Shown here: positions 12,527-24,529 of the stretch, piece after piece
How the letters are laid out: every line of letters begins with the position of its first letter
How positions within the stretch are numbered: position 1 is the first letter of the stretch
Origin: Crambe crambe
Lineage: Eukaryota > Porifera > Demospongiae > Poecilosclerida > Crambeidae
Length of the DNA: 64,000 nucleotides
Direction: 5' to 3'
Assembly (NCBI GenBank): GCA_963924555.1
Contig: OZ004597.1
Span: forward strand, 4,234,404 to 4,298,403
Position numbers and translations under genes: made by a program
Notes under the pieces: generated by a model
Seen by the model: the letters and a program-made list of their open reading frames with translations, nothing else
Databases searched by the model: none
Told to the model about the DNA's origin: nothing

Positions 12527-12599
12527 TACAGAAATTTCGAAGTCGGTTATCCGAAAAATCTGCGCATGTGCTAGCTTTGCCCTTAACCTCCTGGATATT

Positions 12600-13697
12600 A
12601 TGGCGGCAAGAAGAGGGGTTTCTGTTACGGTTTGTCACTGGTCAAATAAACAGTTAACACTAATCCAGCAGTTTCAGCGTCAGCAAAAGGAAGGCCTTGT
12701 GAAAGACACCCTGTCTCAACCACCTTTAGGCCGACAACCTCCAAGAGAGGTCCAATCTCAGTCATTTGTAAGGCAAAGCCAGCGCTAGCATTTGAAGGAA
12801 CTGTTGTCTCAGCCAGTAGCAGCCGACGGGCAGAGTCTACAGTCTCTGAAACAAGGTCAGTTTCAGTCACAGGTTCAGCAGGGAGTTCGATTAAAGGTTG
12901 TAAAGAAAATTCTTGTAAAAGCTGTAGACAAGGATAAAGGGAAGGATTCCAAGATATTTACTTTAAGGAATATTCCAACTGACTCTGTTTCTTCATGTGG
13001 TGACTTAAAAAGGGTGATAAAAAATCAGCTGGATAAGGATATTATTGACAGTCCTTTTGATGTTGGTTTCATGCAAAATAACTCTGCTATTAGCATAAGA
13101 AGTGATGAAGACTTGATAGAAATCTGGGATCAGGTTCACAGTGGAAAGATTATTACACTTTGGTGTGATGGTCTAAAATCTAGTCGTGGCAAAGCTAATA
13201 AACGTGCACATTCTGAAGAGTCAAATGATAAGGATGTGAGAAGTAAAAAGAACAAGAGTGATAAGCGTGACACATCAGTTAGGGTCGAGGAAACAGAAAC
13301 AAAGTTGAAAGAAGCTCATGGGACCACCTACACTCAAATGCAATACAAAGTTTGGGCTGAGATGTTTGTAGGGGGTGCTTATTCTAGCCTTCAAGACCCT
13401 CCTTCAAGTCAGATGTTTATTCGATGTGGAACTGGAGGAGCTAGTATCTCTAAATGAGGGTCATCAAACGTAGTCCAAGCTATTGAGAAAATTTCAACTG
13501 CACTTTCTCCCAGATCTTCTGTGCAATCAGTATCGTCATCATGTAGTCCCGGAAGGATCATTGAAAATTGATCAAGGTGCTACAAGCAGCTTGGAGAATT
13601 GATGAATTTGAAGGCTTCTGGTGTACTCTCAGAGGAGGAGTACCTTTCAGAGAGAGAAGCAGTAATGGAAAGTTTAAAGAGTCTTAAAACCATTTAG
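12600..13697 (+). pseudogene. Accessory ORF of the Tc1-like element: PB1-like and SHOCT-like segments
   Basis: From ATG 12600 a single frame runs to TAG 13695-13697 (365 codons before the stop), broken only by three in-frame stops: TAG 12786, TGA 13455 and TGA 13569. There are no frameshifts. A Gln-rich N-terminus with an HWSNKQLTLIQQFQRQQ segment (residues ~16-32) is followed by a PB1/ubiquitin-like region (about residues 105-195) with FDVGFMQNNSAISIRSDEDL and an LWCDGL end. A Lys-rich stretch then leads to a C-terminal helical motif, YKQLGELMNLKASGVLSEEE, typical of SHOCT domains. Its role is unknown; lying inside the TIRs opposite the transposase, it appears to be a passenger or helper gene. 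The stops look like C-to-T decay. Confidence 0.7.
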
Positions 13698-13833
13698 CTA
13701 GCTTTACTCAAGTCTTAATCGTGAACTATCTATTCTAGCATTGGCAGCTAGTAAAGTCTTTAATTCCTTTTTTTTTTTTTAATTTTTTTTTTAAAATTTA
13801 ACAGTTGATCATGACAAATATTCATCATAGCTA

Positions 13834-14814
13834 CTAAATGTAACCTGAATTATAAATATGACCATTACAATCCTCTGGTGAAATCATGGAAAATAGCAAA
13901 GTAAGCATGGTTCTTGGAGAGGTTGTTACTTCAAACAAATCACGAGAATCTTTCATCATGCTTTTGATTTGACTGAAGACACCCTCGCATGGATTCAGAT
14001 CCGGTGAATATGGTGGAAGAAAATAATCTTGCACCAGCTTGTTCTTCAATCAGGTATGATACTTGGTCAACATGATGAATGCTTGCATTATCCATTAGAA
14101 CAACTGAGAGTGGATTGACATGGTTGAATGGATTCAAAATAGGTAAAAGAGATTGTTCAATGAATCCAGCAAAAGTTGCACCATCCACAGTTCCCTCTGA
14201 AAGGTAAACATCATGCATACCTTGAGTGGTATGGCTGAAAATCTAGTTCCTTGTACAAGTAGTCTCTGATCACATAATGGTCTTCCTCTGATACTGTACC
14301 CATACTTGCGAACTGTGTGACGGCGGTCACAGCCACTTTCATCAATCCATAGCAGCATCTGAGGATCATACACCGAGATGTCAGCAAAGAACTTGGCTCT
14401 TAATTCATCTGACTTTTGAATAGCAACTCTGTGCATTACCTGAATAGCAACTCTGTGCATTACCTGACGTGAATAACCCATAATATGTAGAGTACGGTGA
14501 ATAGTGGATAGACAAATATTAAAGCCATACACTTCAAACAGTCTGTCTCTAATTTCCCTCAGATATATTCCAGGGCAGTCAAGTATAATTCTTAGAAGTG
14601 TTAGCTGCTCAAAAGGTCCCAGGATCAGGGCTGGTCCATTTTTATCTTGGACAGAAGCAACATCTCCACACTGTTGGAACTTCGTGGTGTATCTTCTTAC
14701 AGTGTGCTCAGAAATATTGAAAAGACTGGCCAAATCTTTAACAGTAAACTCAGGGTTACACGATCAAGCCAAGATTACTCTTAGCCGAAGATCCAGAGAG
14801 TAGGCTCGAGGCAT
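13834..14814 (-). pseudogene. Tc1/mariner-type DDE transposase, frameshifted
   Basis: Starts MPRAYSLDLRLRV at ATG 14814. TGA at 14764-14766 interrupts the frame, which continues as a helix-turn-helix (LASLFNISEHTVRRY). The catalytic core shows LLWIDESGCDRR (first Asp), VVLMDNASIHHVD (second Asp) and PPYSPDLNPCEGVFSQIK (final Glu), so the triad is preserved. Frame changes occur near 14225 and 14045. A 24-bp tandem duplication (about 14422-14469) doubles MHRVAIQV. The DESG and RKYGYS.RG features suit Tc1-like DDE_3 enzymes, which cut and paste at TA. Confidence 0.88.
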
Positions 14815-15642
14815 GCTTGAGTCTCAGCTGCATTTCAAAATAGTGCGCATGTGCGAACTGCGAGAAAAATTTTTGGACAACCGACTTCGAAATTCCTGTA
14901 TATCTAGCCAAAATGCCCCAGGTGTACGTACGTGTCCCAAAATAGTAGCGCTGTGCGCGTGCATAATGCACATGCTCCAATTAACTAGTAAATGCTCGTG
15001 TAGCATTGTTGGGCGAGCGAGCGTATTCAGCAATTGAATTCCTTTTCTATTTTTTTTCTATTTGTCCTTTTTATCCTTCTAGCTAATTGTTTGTTTGTTT
15101 TTTCCAGCTCATTTATAATTACTTTTGCAATGTTAATGTCATTGTATAAATGCACAGTAACTCCTACCATGTAGCTGTCCTGGCTATATTGGATTTGGCT
15201 AGCTCAGTTAAATCTAAATTGAATTACTTACTTTAATACTATGGTTTCTTCAGCAATCATTTGTACTTTGACTTATTGGGCTAAGATATTGCAGTGGTTG
15301 TGGCAGCTGCATATACAGGAGGCTGTATAATGCTTACCACAAGCACTTAGAAAGCCAAGCACCTGCAGTCCACCTAGCTGCCTCTATGACAAAATGCTGT
15401 AGAAAGCAATAAGCTCTAGCTGTTTATTGGCAAGTGAGTGAGACACACACTTGTCATGTCAATCGAGATTCGCAAGATATATATGTATATATCCCACCTA
15501 ATACATTTACTCCCATAGAGAAAAGTGCTCTTACTGTCATAAATTCCCTCCCTTAGGGTAAAGTGCGTTATGACTCATAACGCACAGTCATAACGTACTG
15601 TTCCCCAGGCTATGAATAACAACAGTTTTAGGTTTTCTGAAA

Positions 15643-15885
15643 CTGACTGTTGGAAGAAGATGATAATGAAGATAATCTATGAGATAATGATCAGATAACA
15701 TTGTCATTACCTAGCTATTACTAAAGAGTTTATTTCTGTCTCTGTATTATGTTGGTAGTTTATAGCTGACTGTTGGAAGAAGATGATTATGAAGTTAACG
15801 ATCAGTATATAACATTGTCATTAACTATTACTAAAGAATCTATTTCTGTCTCTGGGTAGTTTATAGCTGATTGTTGGAAAATGAA
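15643..15885. repeat. Tandem duplication, about 120-bp unit
   Basis: The segment ctgactgttggaagaagatg through ctatttctgtctctg is present twice in direct orientation (starts near 15643 and 15765), with the start of a third copy (ctgattgttggaaaatgaag) near 15866. Confidence 0.65.
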
Positions 15886-16255
15886 GAAGTCATCTGGTGC
15901 TGGGTCACAAGGAAACTTCTTTTTTTTTTTTGCAATTTTCCACAAGAAGAAATTATTTCTAAGGCCCATTGGTATTTGGCGTCATACCTTCCGCTAGCTT
16001 CGCTGTCGCTAGCAAACACAAAACGTGGGTGGAGGAACTCGTTAATAGCTGGGTGTGGTGGGCATGGGAGGAGCCTCGTAGTTCGTAGTCTTGCTTGAGA
16101 GCACGAGGCTAGAGTTGGCGTCTGAACAACGGCACATCACAGGACAGGGACAAGCCATGGCAGGAGTTTTCGTTTTGTTTCGTAACTAAGGGGTAGCTAC
16201 GCTCTAGCTACAGACCGACCAATGAAATCGTGCACCCTGGGGATATATAACAGTT

Positions 16256-16360
16256 AGAACACGGTAGTCCTGGTGATTATGGCCAAATAAACAACCTTAT
16301 CCTCGGGCTGCGCCCGGATTCGGTTGTTTATTGGCCATAATCACCAGACTACCGTGTTCT
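16256..16360. mobile_element. Short hairpin element
   Basis: The arm agaacacggtagtcctggtg onward (16256-16296) is repeated inverted at 16322-16360, around a GC-rich loop (cctcgggctgcgcccgga). It is a typical hairpin MITE. Confidence 0.7.
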
Positions 16361-16390
16361 ATTACATATATAATATTTGGTACATCAATA

Positions 16391-16757
16391 GCGGGCATAG
16401 TTAATAATACGCATGCGCACGTTCGTTTGACCTTTGAACCCACAAATGAAACATGCCCATAGCATTTAGAATAAACAGCTAGAGCTTATTGCTTTCTACA
16501 GCATTTTGTCCGGTAGAGGCGCTAAGTGGATTGTAGGCGTAAGTGCTTGTGATAAGCATTATACAGCCTCCTGTGTATGCAGCTGCCACAACCACTGCAA
16601 TATCTTAGCCCAATAAGTCAAAGTACGAATGATTTTCACCAACTGCTTCACTCGCTGTTATACGAACATACCCTAGTTCTAAGTGCTATGGGCATGTTTC
16701 ATTTGTGGGGTCAAAAGTCAAACGAACGTGCGCATGCGTATTATTAACTATGCCCGC
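16391..16757. mobile_element. Inverted-repeat element with 73-bp arms
   Basis: The arms 16391-16463 (gcgggcatagttaataatac...) and 16685-16757 are reverse complements with few differences. The interior repeats, in inverted orientation, the sequence at about 15250-15430 (gtggttgtggcagctgcata). It is therefore a small repeat family with at least two local copies. Confidence 0.65.
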
Positions 16758-16784
16758 TAGCTATTGACGTACCAAATATATTAT

Positions 16785-17037
16785 ACAAGTGAGCGCAAAA
16801 AATTTCTTCCAAATAAAAAGGTTAAGTAGGGATAGCCTAAAATCTAGCTGGGCTATATAATGTACCGCAGCCTCGTATGAAAACAATCCCTACATTTACA
16901 TCCACTACCTATAGCTAGCTATGGCAGTTGTAAAAGTGTTTTCATACGAGGCTGCGGTACATTATATAGCCCAGCTAGATTTTAGGCTATCCCTACTTAA
17001 CCTTTTTATTTGGAAGAAATTTTTTGCGCTCACTTGT
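16785..17037. mobile_element. Foldback element with 100-bp perfect arms
   Basis: Bases 16785-16884 and 16938-17037 are exact reverse complements over 100 bp, starting ACAAGTGAGCGCAAAAAATT, with a 53-nt loop. A truncated relative of the arm end and loop is visible near 30040-30115. Perfect arms suggest recent insertion or gene conversion. Confidence 0.85.
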
Positions 17038-18889
17038 TTCTATCCTTTTTTTCTTAGTGCTTGAAGTTGAATGTAAGTTTGTGTATGTAAAGAATTGAGT
17101 GGCAGTATTGACCGTCACTTCAACTGAGAGTATGCATGCAGTGATTATTAATTTGACATGAGTCTACACTACAGCAAAGCCAGCTCTACATAAACCTTAT
17201 TTTTTTCTTTTGTGGGTACATACAGTGTCTCTGGTTGAAGAATTTGTTTAGCTATTTAAGTTTTGTTGATATAAAACTTTACAGCAACAGCAATGTAAAT
17301 GACATGTGCATGGCATGGTGAAGTGAGCTGACTACACTACAGCCAAGTACTGGCTATAATACTACTATAAGATGAGCATCTGTACTTCAGCAAGAACACA
17401 TCAAGAATAAATAGCTAGCTAAAACGATTAACTAGCTAGTGTTCCGAGAGCTCGAATAGTGAAGTAGAGCCTTAGTCAAAACTAATAGCAAAAGATCAGC
17501 CTCTAGGTGCCGCTCTAACAGATGGCTAAAGCAGAATTTTGATGACTATAGCCAGTAAGCTGGTATGTTGATCTGATTATTATAAAGAAATAGAACAAAA
17601 GTCAATTTTAGACATCATTTTTTTCTTATGTTATCGAATGAATTTTTGGTTTTTGAACATTATCCTCTCTTCTTTGTAGATGTAATAATTCACTGTAGCC
17701 TTCTAAGAACCTGTAGAGTAAGGGTAGAAGAGAAAGAAGAGTTTTTAGTTTATACAGTCTTATGACCTTTGACCCGCCATCCCTACTTAGTGCTAGCGCA
17801 CTCTCTGATATATCGCAAATCTCGATTGACATGACAAGTGTGTGTCTCGCTCGCTCGCCAATCAAGCTAGATACAGTCTTTTGTCATATAGGCGCTAGGC
17901 TTATCTAAGTGGATCGTAGACGCTTGTTATCTAAGTGCTTGTGGTAAGTATTTACAGCTTTCTATGTATGGAGCTTCCCGGTTGGTACCACAACTTACAT
18001 GACTCTTGTCTCTGACAGCAAGCACTGGACCTATCAGCTACTCACTTGCTCACTGTCAAATGCTGCACATTGCTACATGTGTAGTAGTAGTTGTAGAGGC
18101 TCTAGCCTGGTACTTTGTTACATAAATCTTCTAAAGAGTTGTAGCGCTAACTTGCTTGCTCACTTGCTGTCAAAATTAATAATGTATCAAAGTGAATTGT
18201 AGGCGCTTGGCTCATCTAAGAGTCCAAACCTGGTACCAAGTAAGCTGGGTTGTAGATGCATAGCATATCTCAATAAGAGACCTTAACTACAATATTTAGG
18301 GGAGTTATGGCCTAAACAGTTCTGTTTTTCTGAAAAAAAGGGCAAAATTCTTACCTTTGTGGCTGTTTGTGGGAACTTACCTGGTACCATGGTTCTGGAT
18401 AATGGTTGACCTTAAACTTTGGTCCAAATGGAAGGTTCTCAGTGGATAATAGACCTTAACCATAAAAAATGTGGAAATCATGTTCTAAACACTTTTTGTA
18501 CTACGGACCTAAAAGTATGCACACAATACAGTGAAAAAGCACAGTTTCACTCATTTTATTCCATATATATGATGTAGAAGGGTGTCTGTACATCTGTACC
18601 AAGTTTTAGTCTTCCAGAACCTGTAGTTCAAGAAAAATAAGCAGAAACACAAAAAAGGACCAAAAATTTAAAAAATCTACTCTCTAAGTTTGGAGCACTA
18701 TAATTATGAAAAGTAATTTTCATTATATTAGAATTATGTGATAACGCCTAACAATTAACCAGACACATAGACCGCCAGCCTAAGACTGCATGGTCTTACA
18801 AATGACTAATGATGACAAAGAAAGAAGTCAATGACATTACTACAATACTATAGTCCGATACATGAATGCTGTTTGTTGTTTTTTCTTCT

Positions 18890-19690
18890 TCAAGAATTTG
18901 TCTTTAGCAATAAGAGGCCCAACTTGTGTATAGTCCGAGTCCATCCTTTCCTGGTGATACGACCCATAGGCCAAGTGGTAGGGATCATTCCATCTTCGTT
19001 CAAAACAAAGATGTCTTCGATAGCAAGATATAGGTTTGTGCCACTTTGCATATTCCTCAGGTTGGTTAGATAGTCTACAGACCATTTCTGCCAGGAATGC
19101 TTCACTAGGTTCTGACAGATGCTAGCGACATAAGTTATAGAACAGTAATAGAATGTGGGGTCAGGTAACACTTCAAGAGGTCTGCCTATCAGAGAAAGTG
19201 GCCCAGAATCAATGCGTCGCATCTATCACCACATGAGAGGGCTACTAGTGGACGGCTGTTCAAACATGGTTCCGCCTGTACAAGGACAGTCATATTCTTC
19301 AAAGGTCAACTTGACTCCTAACAAGACACACATAATTGTTTCTTGAAACACATGATTCCCACAATCCACCAAAGTGCGGTGAGTGCTCTGGAATGAATTT
19401 CCTGACTATCTTCTGAGAGATGGCATTCTGAGTCTTTTGAATTTCCAAGAGATGCTTAAGCTCCTGAGCACCAACAAAGTTTGATCCATGGTCACTCCAC
19501 ATGAGTGAAGGTTTCCCCGGCATGCTATGAATCATCTGACGAATGCCTCGGTGGTTAGATCAGACACTAACTCAAAGTTGCGATGCCTTTACAGATAGTG
19601 ACACAAAAACAAACGTAGGTCTTGACTACTGTGCAAGGGGTCTAAAACCATAGCCTGTCTTATTTTACAAGCCATTCAGGAAATACACGA
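18890..19690 (-). pseudogene. BEL/Pao retrotransposon integrase and DUF5641 fragment
   Basis: On the minus strand, LVSDLTTEAFVRQMIH is followed by MWSDHGSNFVGAQELK and then FIPEHSPHFGGLWES, the typical end of a BEL/Pao integrase core. Downstream, LIGRPLEVLPDPT, HSWQKWSVDYLTNLRN and WPMGRI match the C-terminal domain (DUF5641) of these polyproteins. The parts are in different frames, so this is a decayed fragment. No long terminal repeats were identified. It lies in a CEP57 intron. Confidence 0.8.
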
Positions 19691-20778
19691 TTTGTAAATT
19701 GTCATGAATTAACATGCAGTGTAATTTATAAATAGCACAGATTTACAGAACACGCCTAACAATAAGCACATTTTACATAGAAGATACTAGGTTACAGACA
19801 TGGCCATACTTGGTATATGGGTCCGTAGTCCATTCCAACATTCTCTGGAGTCACATGTTCAAAGCGGTAGCCAAAGGTCTTACAAGGGGGTATGTCCAAT
19901 TGTGAATGTAGGCCTATATTTAAGAGGTTATCCCTCTGTATCTTTCTCCCTCTATGTCATGCCCATGATTTCTGAGCCTTTGGTTGGACAACCTAACACC
20001 CTTATCTCCTGGGATTGGACCTAGCCAATATTTTGAGTACTGAAGCAAACCTATACAGTAGATGTTTTGATTGGGTCCAATTACTATTGGGAGTTCATGT
20101 TAGAGAGTGTTTGTAGGAGAACCAATGGGCCCACTCCAGTACACAACAACCTGGGTCGGGTATTGTCCCCATCATCCCACAGCGAGCCTAATCAATGTGC
20201 TGTGAACCTTAGTGTTACTCACATGGTCAACGTTGAGACATTTCCGAGGAGTTTTACTGTACTTTGGAAGATCAAGTCCAAGCATTCTGGAAATTAGAAG
20301 CCTGACTAAAAGAGGATGTTCTATAATGATTTCACTGGTGTTATGAAGTTGAAAATGGGCAATACAAGGTACTTCTACCTCGGAGAGAGTTCCATGACTC
20401 GTTGCCAGACAACTACCAGCTGAGCGTTAACCAACTCCAAGGTTTGCTGTGTCGGCTCAAACAAGATCCAGGTATCCTCAAGTATGATGGTATAATACAA
20501 TACCAGTGAATAATTGAGGCAGTACCACTCCTCCAAGGTCCACCCATTATCTACTGCATCATGCTGTAGTGTTATTGAGACAAGTCCACAACAAAGGTGC
20601 GTGTATACTTCAGCCAAGAGTGCCGACAGTCCCTCAATAACCGTCCCCTAAGAGTCCAAAATTCAACTGACTCGTCTTCGAGTGATTTAGATCATACAGG
20701 ATAGTTCTCACTGCTGATCTCGACCGGGCTCAATATACTGGATCTGTCTGTCAGTCAGCTGTGGTGAGTGTGTCCTGA

Positions 20779-21055
20779 ATGGCTAATTCTGATCAACCAA
20801 GCTCTTCTGATGTTGAATCTACACCTATGCCAGAGATATTCAGAGGAGTTGAGGCCAGTAGCAAATTGGCTCACAATCTGTTAACCATCACGAGGAAACC
20901 CACTGTCGGAGATATGTCCTGTGAAGACTTCAGCTCCTTACAAAGGTTGCTCAGAGTCACTGTATATATTCCTGAGAGCAGTGAGCCACAGTGGAAGCCT
21001 GATTCGAATCTTCTAATTGACCTCTCAAATGGACCTGGTTCTTCAAAGGGATTTT
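20779..21055 (+). pseudogene. Possible BEL/Pao pol fragment, opposite orientation
   Basis: The frame reads QPSSSDVESTPMPEI and later SSLQRLLRVTVYIPE, resembling the segment just after the BEL/Pao RNase H domain (WPS... and LLRVTAYVLRF). After the stop at 21055 another frame reads LKGLWRCGGYLPPPPPLLEF. A purine-rich tract, agggggagaatg near 21486, could be a polypurine tract. It runs opposite to the fragment at 18.9-19.7 kb, so the two would be separate insertions or rearranged. The assignment is weak. Confidence 0.4.
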
Positions 21056-21739
21056 GAAGCCCTGAAATGTGAATTCAGCCAGCTCAAAGGACTGTGGAGA
21101 TGTGGTGGCTACCTACCACCACCTCCACCTCTGCTGGAGTTCAGGCTCAAGGAAGACCCAGCTTTCACGTGGATTTGTGGGCCCCTGAGCTGAACTTGTG
21201 CTTCAAGAGATCGACAGTATGTCCTGTTGGAGAAGACCACTCCAACTTCTCTATCAACTGGAGATTCATGAAGCAGATAATGACGAAAACCGGTTCAAAA
21301 GATGCACCTGCTGTCAGTACATATCGTTGTATTACAACCCCAGTCAAGGAGCAGGAGGGGGCTCTTAGAGATGCTCTAGGCGTGCTGCAGCTGAAAGAGC
21401 CAACCAGAAAATGAGAGCTTGGACTCAATAACTTGAACTTAAATTTTGCATTTAGTAACACCTCAGTTGACCACTTCTGGTCAACAGGGGGAGAATGCTT
21501 GATGAACTGCTAGTCTTACACAGAATCTTTATTGTAAGTCATTTTTTTTAACCAAAAAAATTTTTTTCTGTATAAATCAAACCTATGATCCTTGAACTAT
21601 ACTCTGTGCCAGCTTGAACTAAAATTAGAAAAAAACTTCAAATAAAGTGGTAACTTGTTACAGAACAGAAAGTTATGTGGAAAATCAAAGAACTAAAGTA
21701 CGCTTTTCAGCTTATATGCTTGGAAATATGAACTAAGCA

Positions 21740-21895
21740 ATCTAGGCTACCTTCAGTTGGGTTTTAGTCGATGTTTCCCTCTTAGTAGTGTGCAGATGTG
21801 ACTGAAAATAACATACAAAGCTATCTAGGCTACCTTTGGTACTTCTCTGGGTTTAGTTGGCACTTTCTTTTTAGTAGTGTGCAGACATGACAAGA
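21740..21895. repeat. Direct repeat, about 85-bp period
   Basis: ctaggctacctt followed by gttgggttttag or gggtttagttgg and then ttagtagtgtgcaga occurs twice (near 21743 and 21826). The copies are diverged. Confidence 0.45.
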
Positions 21896-22046
21896 AATAA
21901 ACACTAATAGACGATAACTAGGCATCAAGGAGCTGGAGCTTTCAAATAGCAAGAAATTTTAATCTTTGCTGAGTGGGTTTTCCCAGAGCTAGTCACATAT
22001 GACCCACAATACCTTGAAAATGTAATTTGTAGGTAATCTTACTCAC

Positions 22047-23073
22047 AATATTAAGTTGCCTCTTTTTCTTTCAAGATTTGATAGCAGAAGATGCAATTCT
22101 TCTATAGTCATTGTACTTTGCTTAATCCTTGAGAGATTGATACATGTTTCATTCCCAACCAATTTTCCAGGTGAATAACACATGGGGCTATGAATTTTCA
22201 TAAGTGATAGCATATGCTGGAAATTGGCAATTACTGAATGTGATGGCGTCGTACTCTAATTGAAAAAAAATAATAGTAATAATAATAATTGGATTATAAT
22301 ACTGAAAAAAAAAACCAGAGGAGATATGTGCCTCATAAAAATGCTATACTGTTGCTGTATTACATAACACACTTGTTATAACTGTCCCTCATGCAAAGTG
22401 TTAGCTTTGTACCCAGGCCCTTTCCATGAAAGGAAGGGCAGGATAGCTTTGCATCTGTCCAAGGCACAAGTAGCAGTGCAGTCCATTTGTAGCTACAATG
22501 ATATGCTACAAAAATAGCTGATCATTGAATCAGCTGATTCTTACGAGAGGAAAGGTAAAACGATTTCTCATTCTTCACTCAACCCAAGGGCCACAATTAA
22601 CCTTGCACCAAAGCTTTAACTACTCCTACATGTGTAGTCTTTATTCTTCATACATTTTTTTTGGTAGTTAACTACCTATATCCAAAATGGCTGAAGGAAT
22701 ATAAAATAGAGAAGAAATAATTCCTGATCTTAGTGGTAATGTAGTGAAAGAAATAATGTACAGAAAATTAGGCTGTTTTTGTAAGAACATAAGTAAAAAG
22801 AGTGCTAACTCACCATGCCAACAACAAATGGAACATCTTTCAAATTTAGATGATAGTGACTTTTATAACTAGATATTCCATTTTCATTCATGTGACCACT
22901 ATCCTGAAAACAATCGGTATAATTAAGAAGGAAAAAAATATTGATAACTTTTACAAGTGAATTGAAGCCAGCAGTATGGTCATACAATTTACTTGATAGG
23001 TTGACTTGCACACCCTTGGAATGTGAATGAATACACCTAGCTTGTGACTTTTGAGTAGACAAAATTTCTTCAT
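22047..23073 (-). CDS. CEP57: CEP57-like protein, three internal exons
   Basis: Three exons on the minus strand with GT-AG borders: 23073-22955 (EEILSTQKSQARCIHSHSKG...), 22903-22814 (ending NLKDVPFVVGM) and 22255-22047 (starting STTPSHSVIANFQHMLSLMK). The last two join as ...DVPFVVG-.STTPSHSV.AN.Q.ML.LMK, which matches the conserved stretch of CEP57 and CEP57L1 just before the microtubule-binding domain. TIEELHLLLSNLERKRQ follows and resembles the start of that domain. CEP57 acts at centrosomes and in spindle microtubule attachment. The reading frame is open in all three exons, so these look like live host-gene exons. Confidence 0.8.
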
Positions 23074-23627
23074 CTGCATAACAATTACAAAAAACAAACG
23101 AAGTTAGTCTTTATGCCTTAGCACTTATGTATGCAACTTATAATTATTAGTTCTGGGCCACTGCACGATTCTTAATAACACTTACTGCTGCACTTATAAA
23201 ATAATTATGCAGCCATGTGGTCTTTGAATGATTTCACTGTTCCTGATGCCTCCAATTATCATGGCTTTAGGTAGTCCTGAGAATCAGCTCACTCACTGTA
23301 ATTACCATGTACCAAGTCCAAAAAGACTGAAGATTCTTCTCGTTTCTTGGCATTTTCAAATGAGGGTACCCGGAAACATTTTCTGCTGAACACGCACTCT
23401 ATCATATCTGGTTGGTCATTGTGTCTGGCCTGATGTCTGACTAATTGATTGTCTGGCCTGTAGTCATCTCTTCTGTTTTCTTGTTGTGTTTTGGTTCGTA
23501 CTATGAGACTGAGTACTGACTCGCCTAGTGGCACTAATTAGAGCGAGTGAGACTGACTCGCCTAGTGGGCACTAATTAGAGCAGGTGTGTTTGACTACCC
23601 AGAACAGACAGACACAGCAATCAAGTC

Positions 23628-24529
23628 TTGATGGCAGCCAAGAGAAGTACTGGCAAATCAACACCAAACTTGCCAGCAAGGACAGGCAGATCCAATAAAG
23701 GCAAAAATCAGGTTATCTGTACTATGTGTAATGAAATCATTGTCGACCCAGTGGGCAGTAAACCAGGTGATGATTCAGTATATTGTGACGGCAACTGCTC
23801 TTCTTGGCTTCATTGTCACTGTGCCGGTCTAACTAAATCTGCCTTTGTTACCATCAGTAAGTCCGATAATCCATTTCATTGCCCACACTGTAAAATATCT
23901 CTTCATGAAGAAGAGATAAAATCTTTGAAAATCTGGTCATGAATTTGTCTAGCCACCTGAGCATAGTGTCAGACAAATTGGAGACAGTTCAAAAGGAGAT
24001 GAAGGAAATGTCACAAGTTCCTTCCAAGACAGCCCAACAAATCAGCTATGCGGCAGCAGCTGGCAAAGGGGAAAGTAATCCAGCAGTGAATGCTCGTGCT
24101 CCAGCTATAGACAATAGGAAATTCAATGTGATATTTCACAATGTCGCAGAAAGTCGTACTGGAACACCACGATCTCAACGCCAATCGCAAGACTTGGAGA
24201 AAGTTGTGTCTATTTGCTCAACAGCTACCGATTCCATTCAAGCAGATGCAGTTAGTGATTTATTTAGGCTGGGCAAATACAGGAAAGACCAAAAAAGGCC
24301 AAGACCGATTTTGGTCAAATTTATACGATCTGCTGATGCTCGAGCAATCCTGTCCAACTCTAGAAATGTGAAATCCCCATCCTATATAAAGCCAGATCTG
24401 CCATTAGCCACTAGGAAAAGGGACTCGGCACTCTTAAAGGTTCGTTGGAATCTAGTGCAACAGGGGATAGACAAGGGTAAAATAAAGATACGTAAGGACT
24501 CAATCTATGTAAACAATGTTCTGCACTGA
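23628..24529 (+). pseudogene. CR1-like ORF1 with PHD finger, one frameshift
   Basis: The first frame (23628-23942) has a C4HC3-type PHD finger: CTMCNEI...YCDGNCSSWLHCHCAGL...FHCPHCK (residues ~28-90). A one-base change in the AAAA run near 23927 shifts the frame. It continues as a coiled coil (LSIVSDKLETVQKEMKEM) and a C-terminal domain (FNVIFHNVAE... RPRPILVKF) of the kind found in ORF1 proteins that bind RNA, ending at 24529. The protein would act as an RNA chaperone in the retrotransposition particle. Confidence 0.78.

Larger units (their letters stand above)
12529..14898. mobile_element. Tc1-like transposon (2,370 bp) with two convergent ORFs
   Basis: Terminal inverted repeats CAGAAATTTCGAAGTCGG (left, 12529) and CAGGAATTTCGAAGTCGG (right, inverse, ending 14898) are flanked by TA at 12527-12528 and 14899-14900. 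GCGCATGTGC blocks follow inside both ends. The minus strand carries a DDE transposase and the plus strand a second, unrelated ORF. Both are inactivated by point changes and, in the transposase, by frameshifts. Confidence 0.88.
11382..18700. mobile_element. 7.3-kb DNA element with 484-bp terminal inverted repeats
   Basis: The segment 11382-11865 is repeated as its reverse complement at 18219-18700, nearly identical apart from small indels such as cttagaga close to the right tip. Tips are CAGTGCTCCAAA on the left and TAGTGCTCCAAA on the right (inverse), and each is flanked by TA, as in Tc1/mariner-type insertion. The interior is a nest of other elements (12362-12526, 12529-14898, 16256-17037), and no transposase clearly its own was found. 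It sits in the last large CEP57 intron. Confidence 0.75.

Noticed and set aside
15871-18202. Short open frames between hairpin elements
   Set aside because: They lie in palindromic repeat DNA and show no conserved features.
21414-21560. LTR start after a polypurine-like tract (agggggagaatg)
   Set aside because: I found no second copy of the following sequence within reach, so no LTR pair can be claimed.
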